A DNA stretch of 9,871 bases from HyVt-560 sp964577195 (GTDB taxonomy: Bacteria > Pseudomonadota > Gammaproteobacteria > UWMA-0217). The position numbers and the translations under genes are program-made. A model generated the notes under the pieces. It searched no databases. It worked only from the letters and a program-made list of their open reading frames with translations, and was not told where the DNA came from. The DNA lies in assembly GCA_964577195.1 (NCBI GenBank), contig CAZNYF010000112.1, positions 1-9,871 of the forward strand, given 5' to 3'. Positions 1 through 7,177 of the stretch are shown here, piece after piece. The first letter of the stretch is position 1. Each line of letters starts with the position of its first letter.

Positions 1-17
1 CAGAGAGTGGACGATAA

Positions 18-38
18 GCACCCTCGGTGTTACGGTGC
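18..38. other. small inverted repeat upstream of slyD
   Basis: GCACC (18-22) and GGTGC (34-38) form a 5-base stem with an 11-base loop about 30 bases before the slyD start. It has no T-run. It could be a leader hairpin, the end of an upstream terminator, or chance. Confidence 0.15.
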
Positions 39-69
39 GCGCATTCAAACCCAACTGAAAAAAACTGTT

Positions 70-552
70 ATGGAAATTTCTAAAGATAAAGTCGCCATCC
101 TTGATTACGTGCTCAAAGATGATGAAGGTACGGTTGTCGATCAATCCAGCAATGGCGAATTCGCTTATCTTGCAGGATCCGGCGGGATTATTCCCGGCCT
201 GGAAGGTGCGCTCGAAGGCAAGAAAGCGGGCGATGAGCTTAGCGTCACTGTCACACCGCAAGATGGTTATGGAGAAATTGATCCTGCCGGAATACAGGAA
301 ATCCCCAAAGACATGTTTCCCGAGGATATGGAGATCGCGACAGGCATGCAGTTTGAAGCCCAATCCCCCGCGGGTGAAATGATGATTTTAACGGTTAAAA
401 ACATAAACGGTGATACCGTAGTTGCAGATGCCAACCATGAGCTAGCGGGTAAAACTTTGCATTTTGATGTAAAGATTATTGAGGTACGTGAAGCTTCTAC
501 CGTAGAGCTGGAGCACGGACATGTACATGGCCCCGGCGGGCATCATCACTAA
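70..552 (+). CDS. slyD: FKBP-type peptidyl-prolyl cis-trans isomerase SlyD
   Basis: The 160-residue product is a cytoplasmic prolyl isomerase and chaperone. Family members also bind nickel and help hydrogenase or urease maturation. The FKBP half is split in the SlyD manner: residues 1-68 carry LDYVLKDDEG and IIPGLEGALEGKKAGD, an insert-in-flap chaperone domain covers about 70-120, and the FKBP strand returns with ANHELAGKTLHFDV (121-134). The C-terminus EHGHVHGPGGHHH is a short metal-binding tail with six histidines. E. coli SlyD has a much longer His/Cys/Asp-rich tail of about 50 residues, so metal capacity is probably reduced here. The flap has YLAG where E. coli has YLHG. I chose the ATG at 70 because it matches the family N-terminus; the frame is open back to a GTG at 7, but the extra 21 residues look unlike SlyD. 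No clear Shine-Dalgarno sequence precedes either start. Confidence 0.93.
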   Translation: MEISKDKVAILDYVLKDDEGTVVDQSSNGEFAYLAGSGGIIPGLEGALEGKKAGDELSVTVTPQDGYGEIDPAGIQEIPKDMFPEDMEIATGMQFEAQSPAGEMMILTVKNINGDTVVADANHELAGKTLHFDVKIIEVREASTVELEHGHVHGPGGHHH

Positions 553-563
553 ATAAAACCCCA

Positions 564-593
564 TGTAGGAGTGGCAAACCCGCGGCTCCTACA
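564..593. repeat. REP-like palindrome, possible bidirectional terminator
   Basis: An 8-base perfect inverted repeat, TGTAGGAG (564-571) and CTCCTACA (586-593), encloses a 14-base G+C-rich loop. The GTAGGAG...CTCCTAC core resembles repetitive extragenic palindromes common in Pseudomonas and other gammaproteobacteria, which are usually mobilised by RAYT (TnpA-REP) transposases. It lies 11 bases after the slyD stop and 16 bases before the stop of the convergent lipoprotein gene, the usual site for such elements. It could help end transcription from both sides. Only one copy is visible here, so repetitiveness is inferred from resemblance. Confidence 0.6.
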
Positions 594-609
594 ACTTTAA
601 GTTTATGCG

Positions 610-1443
610 TTAAAAGCTCTGCTTTAGCCGCCTGGAAATAAAATCAACAATGGTGGCTGATTGAGTGACTTCGAAACAGCTTTTAAAGACAGCGCGATGT
701 CCGCGATAGCAGCTGAGTAAACCTCCTTTTCCCGAGAGCGGATGATGCTCAACACCGGGAATCTTTGAGAAAAAACTTAAATCAGACAAACTGTTATAAG
801 CGTCTCGGCGGAATGCATAAACGAGCGCATCTATTTTTTTAGCGGATATTAATTCTCTTTCCTGATCATCTCTAAACTGTTGCCATAGCTGATTTCTTCT
901 GGATTTAACACCGGAAAATGCGGGGGAAAAAGCAATCACTGAATTGACGGAGTTGGGGTTAGACGCTTCAATCATTAGTGATGCCCAGCCACCCGCAGAA
1001 TGCCCCACTAGAAAAATATTCTCAGCGACGACACCTAAGTCGGTAAAGCGTTTTACTACCGAAATAATTTCATTCATTCGATAGCGGATTTTTAGATTGT
1101 ATGGCGTATCTTCAATTTTATGCAGTCCCTCGATACGTGAGCAAAACGCATAAACAACAACATCTTTCCCCGCTATCTTTTTTCCCGCCAGCGATCTAAT
1201 GACCGAAGGCATACCACCTGCAAGAAAGGCGCTATTTGGAAAGCAGGGGTCAGCATTTTCTTCTGAAGTTGATCCGTGATTATAGATCAGGAGTATTTTG
1301 TTTCCCGGATTTTCAATTTCTAAAGGATGACTACTAAGATCCAGAGAAGGTTTAATGAATTGGCTTTTTTTAACAACAACAGAACAGCCGTTAACCAATA
1401 ATACAAAGACCAAAAAAAATAGAATACTTTTTAAATACAACAA
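610..1443 (-). CDS. Putative lipoprotein with alpha/beta-hydrolase fold
   Basis: The 277-residue product starts with a lipoprotein signal peptide: K5, a hydrophobic run to about residue 17, then LVNGC with the lipidated cysteine at 20. The mature part looks like a serine alpha/beta hydrolase. A strand plus oxyanion-type turn ILLIYNHGS lies at 50-58, and the nucleophile elbow GHSAGG at 147-152 puts the catalytic serine at 149. Candidate catalytic histidines are H249 (GHRAVF) or H233/H234. The acid is uncertain. Substrate is unknown; an esterase or dienelactone-hydrolase-like activity in the cell envelope is a fair guess. The start is probably TTG at 1443 or the next TTG, because an in-frame stop lies at 1450-1452 and no ATG occurs before the lipobox. 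It begins 9 bases after the rsmD stop, so translation may depend on coupling. The DNA is visibly more A+T-rich than rsmD. Confidence 0.75.
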   Translation of the reverse strand: MLYLKSILFFLVFVLLVNGCSVVVKKSQFIKPSLDLSSHPLEIENPGNKILLIYNHGSTSEENADPCFPNSAFLAGGMPSVIRSLAGKKIAGKDVVVYAFCSRIEGLHKIEDTPYNLKIRYRMNEIISVVKRFTDLGVVAENIFLVGHSAGGWASLMIEASNPNSVNSVIAFSPAFSGVKSRRNQLWQQFRDDQERELISAKKIDALVYAFRRDAYNSLSDLSFFSKIPGVEHHPLSGKGGLLSCYRGHRAVFKSCFEVTQSATIVDFISRRLKQSF

Positions 1444-1452
1444 ACGATTTTA

Positions 1453-2031
1453 CTAACTTAACGCGAGTAACCCGTAGCCTACATCACCAGCTATTTTTTG
1501 TCGCTCGAAACTCCACCCATCGGGTAACACTGGCTCTGCTTGCTTAGGGTATTCAATATAAATTCTGGTGGCTTCATCCACATTATTGCTACGCTTTAAT
1601 GCTTCCAGACTCTGCGCCATTAGCTCGCCGTCAAATGGGGGGTCGAGAAAAACCAGATCAAACTGGTGCTGAAATTTGTCCAGATAAGCCTCTGCTGAAC
1701 CTTGCCAGATAATAATCCGCTCTGTTTCCAGACTGGCCGTTTGTTTTTGTAGCTGACGCACGGTTGCTGCGCTTAAATCCACCATCACAACCAATTCTGC
1801 TCCGCGTGAGGCGGCTTCAAAACCCAATGCACCAGAACCTGCAAATAAATCCAGGCAATGTGCGCCTTCGATATCATATTGCAGCCAGTTAAATAGCGTT
1901 TCGCGCAGGCGGTCTCCGGTAGGGCGTAATCCATCTGCCGGATAAAATTCTATTTTTTTACCACCCCACCGACCCGAGATAATTCTTATCGAAGATCGGC
2001 CTGAGGTTTTAGTATTAACCTTGCTCTCCAC
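1453..2031 (-). CDS. rsmD: 16S rRNA (guanine(966)-N(2))-methyltransferase RsmD
   Basis: RsmD uses S-adenosylmethionine to methylate G966 of 16S rRNA in the assembling 30S subunit. The full frame to 2037 gives 194 residues; numbering here follows that frame. IRIISGRWGGKKI (17-29) and RPTGDRLRETLFNWL (38-52) are the family's RNA-facing N-terminal motifs. LDLFAGSGALGFEAASRG (62-79) is the SAM-binding motif I, and DPPF (132-135) is the catalytic motif of N2-guanine methyltransferases. The C-terminal VGYGLL matches the family end. The start is uncertain: TTG, TTG and GTG occur consecutively at 2037, 2034 and 2031, with no clear ribosome site. I took GTG at 2031 because it gives the usual leader length before IRII. 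It overlaps the end of the upstream M16 gene by 17 bases, indicating translational coupling. An M16 pair beside rsmD is a common gammaproteobacterial order. Confidence 0.93.
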   Translation of the reverse strand: MESKVNTKTSGRSSIRIISGRWGGKKIEFYPADGLRPTGDRLRETLFNWLQYDIEGAHCLDLFAGSGALGFEAASRGAELVVMVDLSAATVRQLQKQTASLETERIIIWQGSAEAYLDKFQHQFDLVFLDPPFDGELMAQSLEALKRSNNVDEATRIYIEYPKQAEPVLPDGWSFERQKIAGDVGYGLLALS

Positions 2032-3328
2032 CAACAATCACAGTAATAAAATTATCTGGATTGACATGGCGCTTGTAAGCATCGAGTAAAGTGGGCTTAT
2101 CAATTGCCTCTATTTTACTGGTGAAAGTATCCAGATAATCCAATGGCATATCGTAAAAACCAATCACGGCTAGATATTGAACAATGTCCGAGTTACTCGC
2201 TATGCGTAGCGGGAATCCGCCGGTGATATTTTTCTTTGATCCGTTGAGCTCTTTATCAGTAGGGCCGGATTTAAGATATTTGTTAATTTCTTCAATCGTA
2301 ACATTTACCGCTTCTTCTACTTGGCTGCCGCGTGTCTGCAAACCAATAATGTAGGGGCCAGCACTTGCCATGGGGGAGAAGTAGCTATAAATAGAATAAA
2401 CAAATCCTCGTGCATCACGCACTTCTTTAGACAGCCGCGAGGATAAGCCTGAGCCGCCTAATGGATGGTTTGCCAGATACAATGCAAAGTAGTCGGGATG
2501 ACCGCGCTCTATTCCGGGCGAGCCAATAAATACATGCGCCTGTTTAGAAGGAAAAGGAATCTCAATGCGCTGAGATTTATTCAGTGGTTTAACCGCTGGT
2601 ATTTTTGCCGCAGCCTCTCCTTTTTTCAAACCACTGCTGATTCGTTCTGCCAGTGATTTCGCTTGCGCTTTATCAATATCACCTGTCATTGCAATTAACC
2701 CGTTCGCTGCGACAAATGTTTTCTGGTAAAACTTTTTTAGCTGTGGAATTGAAAGCGCCGTAACCGATTTTTCTGTACCGCTGGATGGCTGGGCATAAGG
2801 ATGATCGCCATACATTGCTTTATAAAATGCTTTGCTGGCAATACTGCCTGGACGAGCTTGCTGTGCTTTAAGACCGATTAAAGTTTGTTTTTGCAAGCGT
2901 TTAAAGTCTGTTTCGGGGAAGTCTGGTTTCCATAAAACTTTGGTAAAGGTATCTAGCGCAGGATCAAGATATTCTTTGGCTGACAAAGAACGTAGTGACA
3001 TATACGCCATATCACGTAATGAGCCTTGGCCAAATTGCGCGCCGACATCTTCAAAAGAACGGGAGATATCATCCGCGCTCATGCCATCCGCACCTTGCGA
3101 CAACATGGCGCTGGTTAATTTAGCCAACCCTGGAGTATCGCCATCGTAGGCACTGCCACCGGCAAACGTTAAGCGGATATCAATCATGGGCAATTCGGCG
3201 GCAGGGACAAAATACACGTCCATGCCGTTTTTGGTTTGCCAATGCTGAATTTCTGGTGCAGCGATTGCGGATAAAGAGTTTAGCCAGCCGAAAGCCAGAA
3301 AAATAAAAATAAATGGGGTTTTAAACAT
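2015..3328 (-). CDS. M16 family protein lacking the zinc site (partner subunit of heterodimeric peptidase)
   Basis: The product (437 residues from ATG 3328) has a signal peptide with cleavage likely after LSAIAA (residue 24), so it is periplasmic. It has the M16B two-half layout, but where the active family member has HxxEH it reads GLAKLTSAML (about 67-76), so it cannot bind zinc in the usual way. The C-terminal half keeps RGFVYSIYSY (about 307-316), the Arg/Tyr region that M16 heterodimers contribute to substrate binding. Known bacterial M16B heterodimers, such as the Sphingomonas SPH2681/SPH2682 pair, combine one zinc subunit with one zinc-less subunit; the neighbour upstream is the matching zinc subunit. 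The frame is open back to a TTG at 3364, but that extension is encoded by a tandem repeat and would spoil the signal peptide. GGA lies about 11 bases before ATG 3328. Confidence 0.88.
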   Translation of the reverse strand: MFKTPFIFIFLAFGWLNSLSAIAAPEIQHWQTKNGMDVYFVPAAELPMIDIRLTFAGGSAYDGDTPGLAKLTSAMLSQGADGMSADDISRSFEDVGAQFGQGSLRDMAYMSLRSLSAKEYLDPALDTFTKVLWKPDFPETDFKRLQKQTLIGLKAQQARPGSIASKAFYKAMYGDHPYAQPSSGTEKSVTALSIPQLKKFYQKTFVAANGLIAMTGDIDKAQAKSLAERISSGLKKGEAAAKIPAVKPLNKSQRIEIPFPSKQAHVFIGSPGIERGHPDYFALYLANHPLGGSGLSSRLSKEVRDARGFVYSIYSYFSPMASAGPYIIGLQTRGSQVEEAVNVTIEEINKYLKSGPTDKELNGSKKNITGGFPLRIASNSDIVQYLAVIGFYDMPLDYLDTFTSKIEAIDKPTLLDAYKRHVNPDNFITVIVGGEQG

Positions 3329-3347
3329 AATTACTAATTCCGTTTTT

Positions 3348-3381
3348 AACAGGTCTTTTAACAAGTCTTTAACAAGTCTTT
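3348..3381. repeat. three tandem copies of an 11-12 base repeat in the leader between the M16 genes
   Basis: On the plus strand the units are AACAGGTCTTTT (3348-3359), AACAAGTCTTT (3360-3370) and AACAAGTCTTT (3371-3381), followed by more T residues. On the transcribed minus strand this reads as repeated AAAGACTTGTT, just upstream of the start of the zinc-less M16 gene. Such short tandem arrays grow and shrink by slippage. Changes here would alter the leader spacing and also the optional upstream reading frame. Confidence 0.8.
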
Positions 3382-3392
3382 TTTTTGGAGGT

Positions 3393-4781
3393 CTATGAAG
3401 CCGGCTTTTCTTTATCAGCCGATTTGTCGTTAGCGGATTGAATATCCTGAGGGACTAATTCAGCGACCGTTTTGTGGTCATCAATCAGGTATTTTTTGGC
3501 AACATCGCGAACCTGTTCAGCCGTTACCGCTGCAATTTTTGCTTCATATTCCTCGACAAACTTCCAGCCGAGCCCGACCGTTTCCAGCATACCTAGCTGG
3601 TTAGCCATATGGCTGACTGAATCACGCTGGAAAACTTCATTGGCGATTACTTGAGCTTTTACGCGAGCCAGCTCGGAAGGGTCGGCCAAATCGGTTTGCA
3701 GCATAGTAATTTGCTCTTTCAACGCCGCTTCTACCTCGGCAATCGTATGTGCTTCGGTAGGATTCGCTTCCATCAAAAATAATGACTGATGCCGCGAAGC
3801 AAGACTATAACCAACACCGGTCGAGGCTGCTATCTCGTCTTTGCGAATCAAGTTCTTGGTTAAACGCGAGCTGGCGCCGCCATCAAGAATACCTGCAAGC
3901 ACTTCCAGCGCATACGGCTCCCACTTTTCCTCTGCAGTATTTAAAACAGGGACGGAATAGCCAATCAGTACATAGGGTACTTTTGCAGGTGCATTAATCT
4001 TAATTCTACGCTCACCACGCTGTGGCGTTTCAGCACGCAGCTTGGCAACGGGAATCTCTCCGGCTTTGAGTGGGCCAAAATATTTCTTTGCCAGTGCATA
4101 CACTTCTTTGGGGTCAACATCGCCAACAACGACAAGCGTTGCATTGTTCGGCGCGTAGTAAGTGTCGTACCACTTTTGCAGATCTTCAACCTTGAGCGTA
4201 TCAAGATCTTCCTTCCAGCCAATGACCGGATGACCGTAAGGGCTATTTAAGAAAGCAACTGCGTTGAAGTGTTCATAAGTAAGCGATTCGGCATTATCTT
4301 CGGTGCGCATGAATCGCTCCTCTTTCACCACCTCGAGTTCCTTTTTAAACTCTTCTGGCAACAATTTGAGGTTACGCATGCGATCAGCTTCGAGCTTGAA
4401 GGCAATTTCCAGCCGGTCAGAACCCATGTACTCATAATATGCGGTGTAATCTCGGCTAGTGAAGGCATTCTTCTGACCGCCGTTTTCACTGACGATTTCT
4501 GAAAAGCGCCCTGCGGGGATTGTCTCTGTGCCTTTAAACATCATGTGTTCAAGCACATGGGATACGCCGGTGATGCCGCTATGCTCGTTACCAGAACCGA
4601 CTTTGTACCAGACCTGGGTGATTGCCACGGGCGCACGATGATCAGGTCTCACCAGCACTTTCATGCCGTTATCCAGCATAAATTCATGCACGCTAGACTC
4701 TTTTGCCTGCGTTAAATGAGGTAAAAATAGAGTGACGAGTATCAAAACTCTTATAAACTGGCTATTTAGCATAATGTCCAT
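3393..4781 (-). CDS. M16B zinc metallopeptidase (active subunit)
   Basis: The 462-residue product is a periplasmic inverzincin-type peptidase. An N-terminal signal peptide (hydrophobic VLILVTLFL) is likely cleaved after LTQA at residue 26. HVLEH at 75-79 supplies two zinc histidines and the catalytic glutamate. The third zinc ligand is a glutamate in VVKEER, about 76 residues later. NAFTSRDYTAYY follows as in other M16 enzymes. The C-terminal half has LDGGASSRLTKNLI and a Lys/Asp-rich, probably flexible tail. Family members degrade peptides or signal-peptide remnants; the substrate here is unknown. I prefer ATG 4781, which has GGAG four bases upstream. ATG 4802 (seven residues longer, GGA upstream) and ATG 4772 are alternatives. 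The gene is divergent from ftsY and heads the run with the zinc-less partner 64 bases downstream. Confidence 0.92.
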   Translation of the reverse strand: MDIMLNSQFIRVLILVTLFLPHLTQAKESSVHEFMLDNGMKVLVRPDHRAPVAITQVWYKVGSGNEHSGITGVSHVLEHMMFKGTETIPAGRFSEIVSENGGQKNAFTSRDYTAYYEYMGSDRLEIAFKLEADRMRNLKLLPEEFKKELEVVKEERFMRTEDNAESLTYEHFNAVAFLNSPYGHPVIGWKEDLDTLKVEDLQKWYDTYYAPNNATLVVVGDVDPKEVYALAKKYFGPLKAGEIPVAKLRAETPQRGERRIKINAPAKVPYVLIGYSVPVLNTAEEKWEPYALEVLAGILDGGASSRLTKNLIRKDEIAASTGVGYSLASRHQSLFLMEANPTEAHTIAEVEAALKEQITMLQTDLADPSELARVKAQVIANEVFQRDSVSHMANQLGMLETVGLGWKFVEEYEAKIAAVTAEQVRDVAKKYLIDDHKTVAELVPQDIQSANDKSADKEKPAS

Positions 4782-4832
4782 TGATCTCCGTAGTGATAGC
4801 ATTACAGTCCAACACCGTAGACTAACCTAGAT
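4782..4832. promoter_or_regulatory. short divergent intergenic region between M16 gene and ftsY
   Basis: Only about 51 bases (30 if the longer M16 start is used) separate the two divergent starts, so both promoters must lie here or overlap the coding ends. On the minus strand TGTAAT is a weak -10-like hexamer, with a poor TAGGTT 17 bases upstream. On the plus strand TTGATC (4781-4786) resembles a -35 box but has no good -10 partner. The location is strongly implied by gene orientation; the exact boxes are not. Confidence 0.35.
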
Positions 4833-6524
4833 ATGTTTGGATTCAAGAAAAAGAAGTCACATTCTGACGAAAACCCTGAAAATTTGGCTGCCGAAGAAGC
4901 TGTCGAGGAAATTGTTCAGTCGGATATCGAACCAGCACCAGCAGGTGAATCAGCCTCTGAATCGCTTCACACTGACGAGCCTGTCGAGACGGCACTGGAC
5001 AATGATACGCCGCCAGACTTGGAACAGATCCCTGCTGCGCCGAAAAAGCCCAAGCGGAACCTGTTTGGTTTTCTAAAAAAAGCTCAGTCCGAACCGGAGC
5101 ACGCGCCTCTCACCAAGATTCCTCCGGTTGAACCAAAACCGCAGCCTCAAGTAACAAAATACAAATACGTACATGAAAAAGCAGCCATTGATGAGGCCTT
5201 AGCTGGATCTGAAGAACAGCAAGCTTTGAACGCTGGCGAAGCCACACAAGAAATTGATCAACCCACAGCCGAGGAGCTAATTGAGGCGCAGGCTGTCGAA
5301 ACGCCTCAGGTAGAAAGCTTGGTTGAAGAAGTCGAAGATCTTACTGATCCAACCATGGAAATCCCCGAGATCGAGATACCGGCAGAGCCACAGGCTGTAG
5401 AAGTAGAAGTAGAAGTAGACCCTGCCCCCGAAGAGTCAGAAGCATCCTTGCTCCCACCCACTGAACATGAAATTAACAAGCCTGTTGAGTTGGAAGTAAA
5501 AGAAATACCTGAGGATACAGCCTCCGAGGATATGGAGGTTGCATCGGATGAAGCAGCACCATCAGAAACGGAACAGGAAGAAGCCAAACAGGGATTTTTT
5601 AAACGCTTGCGCAGTGGTTTGTCCAAAACCGGCAGTAATATTACCGGCGGTATGGGCGATTTAGTGCTGGGTAAGCGCGAGATTGATGATGAGCTGTTTG
5701 AAGAACTGGAAACCCGTTTATTAATGGCGGACGTGGGTATCGAAACCACCACTCAGATCATTGATTCGCTGAACAAGCGTGTGAAACGCAAAAACATGAC
5801 CGATGCCGACGCGCTCTATGCAGCGTTAGCGGATGCCATGCAGGAAACACTCGAACCCTGCAGCATCCCGTTAATCATTGATCAAACCAAGCAGCCCTTC
5901 GTAATTTTAGTGATTGGCGTCAACGGTGCTGGCAAAACCACCACCATCGGCAAACTGGCAAAGAATTTTCAAGATGGCGGTTTTAGCGTGATGCTGGCTG
6001 CTGGTGACACCTTCCGTGCGGCGGCGGTGGAGCAGCTCACCGTTTGGGGAGAACGTAATGATGTGCCCGTCATTGCTCAGGGTACAGGCGCGGATAGTGC
6101 CTCGGTTATTTTTGACGCTCTACAAGCCGCAAAAGCCCGCGATATTGACATCCTCATCGCCGATACCGCTGGCAGATTGCACACCCAGGACAACCTGATG
6201 GAAGAGTTGAAAAAGGTAAAGCGTGTGCTCGGTAAAATTGACGGCGACGCACCGCATGAGACGCTATTAGTGCTGGACGGCGGTACCGGGCAGAACGCGC
6301 TCAAGCAGGGCGAATCATTTAATGAAGAGATCGGCGTGACCGGTCTGGCAATTACCAAACTCGATGGCACTGCCAAAGGCGGCGTGCTGTTTGCTATGGC
6401 AAACAAGCTCGGCATTCCGATTCGCTATATCGGTGTCGGCGAAGGCATTGAAGATCTGCGGGTTTTCAATGCGGAAGATTTTGTTCAGGCGCTGGTTTCT
6501 CCTGATGATGACGCGACACAGTAA
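4833..6524 (+). CDS. ftsY: Signal recognition particle receptor FtsY
   Basis: FtsY is the SRP receptor GTPase that docks ribosome-nascent chain complexes at the inner membrane and SecYEG. The 563-residue product has a long acidic A domain (about 1-250, rich in Glu, Pro and Ala), then the N domain (about 254-345) and the G domain. GTPase motifs are GVNGAGKTT (362-370), DTFRAAA (392-398), DTAGRLH (444-450), TKLDG (508-512) and GVGEGIEDL (534-542). DGGTGQN (482-488) replaces the more usual D-A/S-T/G-TGQN, a mild change. Basic-hydrophobic patches occur at the extreme N-terminus (MFGFKKKK), at 75-83 (KRNLFGFLK) and at the A/N junction (GFFKRLRSGL), each a plausible lipid-binding element. The product is longer than E. 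coli FtsY (about 500 residues), owing to the A domain. The TAATG overlap couples it to ftsE. No strong ribosome site is seen. Confidence 0.97.
   Translation: MFGFKKKKSHSDENPENLAAEEAVEEIVQSDIEPAPAGESASESLHTDEPVETALDNDTPPDLEQIPAAPKKPKRNLFGFLKKAQSEPEHAPLTKIPPVEPKPQPQVTKYKYVHEKAAIDEALAGSEEQQALNAGEATQEIDQPTAEELIEAQAVETPQVESLVEEVEDLTDPTMEIPEIEIPAEPQAVEVEVEVDPAPEESEASLLPPTEHEINKPVELEVKEIPEDTASEDMEVASDEAAPSETEQEEAKQGFFKRLRSGLSKTGSNITGGMGDLVLGKREIDDELFEELETRLLMADVGIETTTQIIDSLNKRVKRKNMTDADALYAALADAMQETLEPCSIPLIIDQTKQPFVILVIGVNGAGKTTTIGKLAKNFQDGGFSVMLAAGDTFRAAAVEQLTVWGERNDVPVIAQGTGADSASVIFDALQAAKARDIDILIADTAGRLHTQDNLMEELKKVKRVLGKIDGDAPHETLLVLDGGTGQNALKQGESFNEEIGVTGLAITKLDGTAKGGVLFAMANKLGIPIRYIGVGEGIEDLRVFNAEDFVQALVSPDDDATQ
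5397..5420 (+). repeat. in-frame hexamer repeat (GTAGAA)x3 + GTAGAC in the FtsY acidic domain
   Basis: Four consecutive six-base units encode Val-Glu dipeptides (residues about 189-196, VEVEVEVD). Expansion or contraction would keep the ftsY frame and only change the length of the disordered acidic domain. Confidence 0.85.
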
Positions 6525-7177
6525 TGATTGAGTGTCGCTATCTGGGAAAACGCTATGCCGACGGGCAGCACGCACTCAGCGATATTAATCTCAATATCGA
6601 ACGCGGCGAGCTGGCGTTTCTCACCGGACATTCCGGCGCAGGCAAAAGCACCCTACTGCGCCTGATTGCGCTAATCGAACGGCCCACGCGCGGCAGCCTC
6701 AAAGTCAACGGCCATGATCTCGCCAAACTCCCGGATCTCAGCATTCCCCGCTATCGCAGAAACATCGGCATGATTTTTCAGGATCATCGCCTGCTACCCG
6801 ACCGCAATGTGTTTGAAAATGTCGCCCTGCCACTGCGTATTACAGGTGTAGATTCCAAGCTGGTTGCGCGCAGAACCCGTGCGGCACTCGATAAAGTCGG
6901 GCTATTGAAAAAGGAAAAATCCACACCCACTGCGCTCTCTGCCGGGGAACAACAACGCGTCGGCATCGCCCGCGCCATCGTCAACCGCCCAACGATTTTG
7001 CTGGCGGATGAGCCCACCGGCAACCTCGACCCGAAACTCTCTGCCGAGATCATGCAACTGTTTCTCGATTTCAACCGCGTTGGCGTAACCGTACTGGTTG
7101 CCTCGCATGATCAATCACTGGTTCACCGTTTTGGCGAGCGCGTCATCGAACTCAAGCAAGGGAGCTTGATGGCATGA
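6524..7177 (+). CDS. ftsE: Cell division ATP-binding protein FtsE
   Basis: FtsE is the cytoplasmic ATPase of the FtsEX complex. It powers conformational signalling across the inner membrane to activate septal peptidoglycan hydrolases, through EnvC in E. coli. The 217-residue length is typical. Walker A is GHSGAGKST (35-43), the Q-loop glutamine is residue 86 (IFQDHRLL), the ABC signature is LSAGEQQR (138-145; LSGGEQQR is the commoner form), Walker B is ILLADEP (158-164) with GNLDP as D-loop, and the switch histidine is H195 (ASHD). All catalytic elements are present. Its ATG lies within the ftsY stop (TAATG), and its own stop overlaps the ftsX start (ATGA), so the three genes are translationally coupled. 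Confidence 0.96.
   Translation: MIECRYLGKRYADGQHALSDINLNIERGELAFLTGHSGAGKSTLLRLIALIERPTRGSLKVNGHDLAKLPDLSIPRYRRNIGMIFQDHRLLPDRNVFENVALPLRITGVDSKLVARRTRAALDKVGLLKKEKSTPTALSAGEQQRVGIARAIVNRPTILLADEPTGNLDPKLSAEIMQLFLDFNRVGVTVLVASHDQSLVHRFGERVIELKQGSLMA

Noticed and set aside
7..69. 21-residue N-terminal extension of SlyD from GTG 7
   Set aside because: It has no similarity to the SlyD N-terminus and no ribosome site; the ATG at 70 fits the family.
2832..3149. 105-codon plus-strand frame opposite the zinc-less M16 gene
   Set aside because: It is antisense to a well-supported coding sequence, with atypical composition and no motif.
5306..5752. 148-codon minus-strand frame opposite ftsY, Ser-rich
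   Set aside because: This is the antisense shadow of the Glu/Ala-rich FtsY acidic domain. It is low-complexity and has no family features.
6077..6415. 112-codon minus-strand frame opposite the FtsY G domain
   Set aside because: It lies wholly inside a conserved GTPase coding region and has no recognisable domain.
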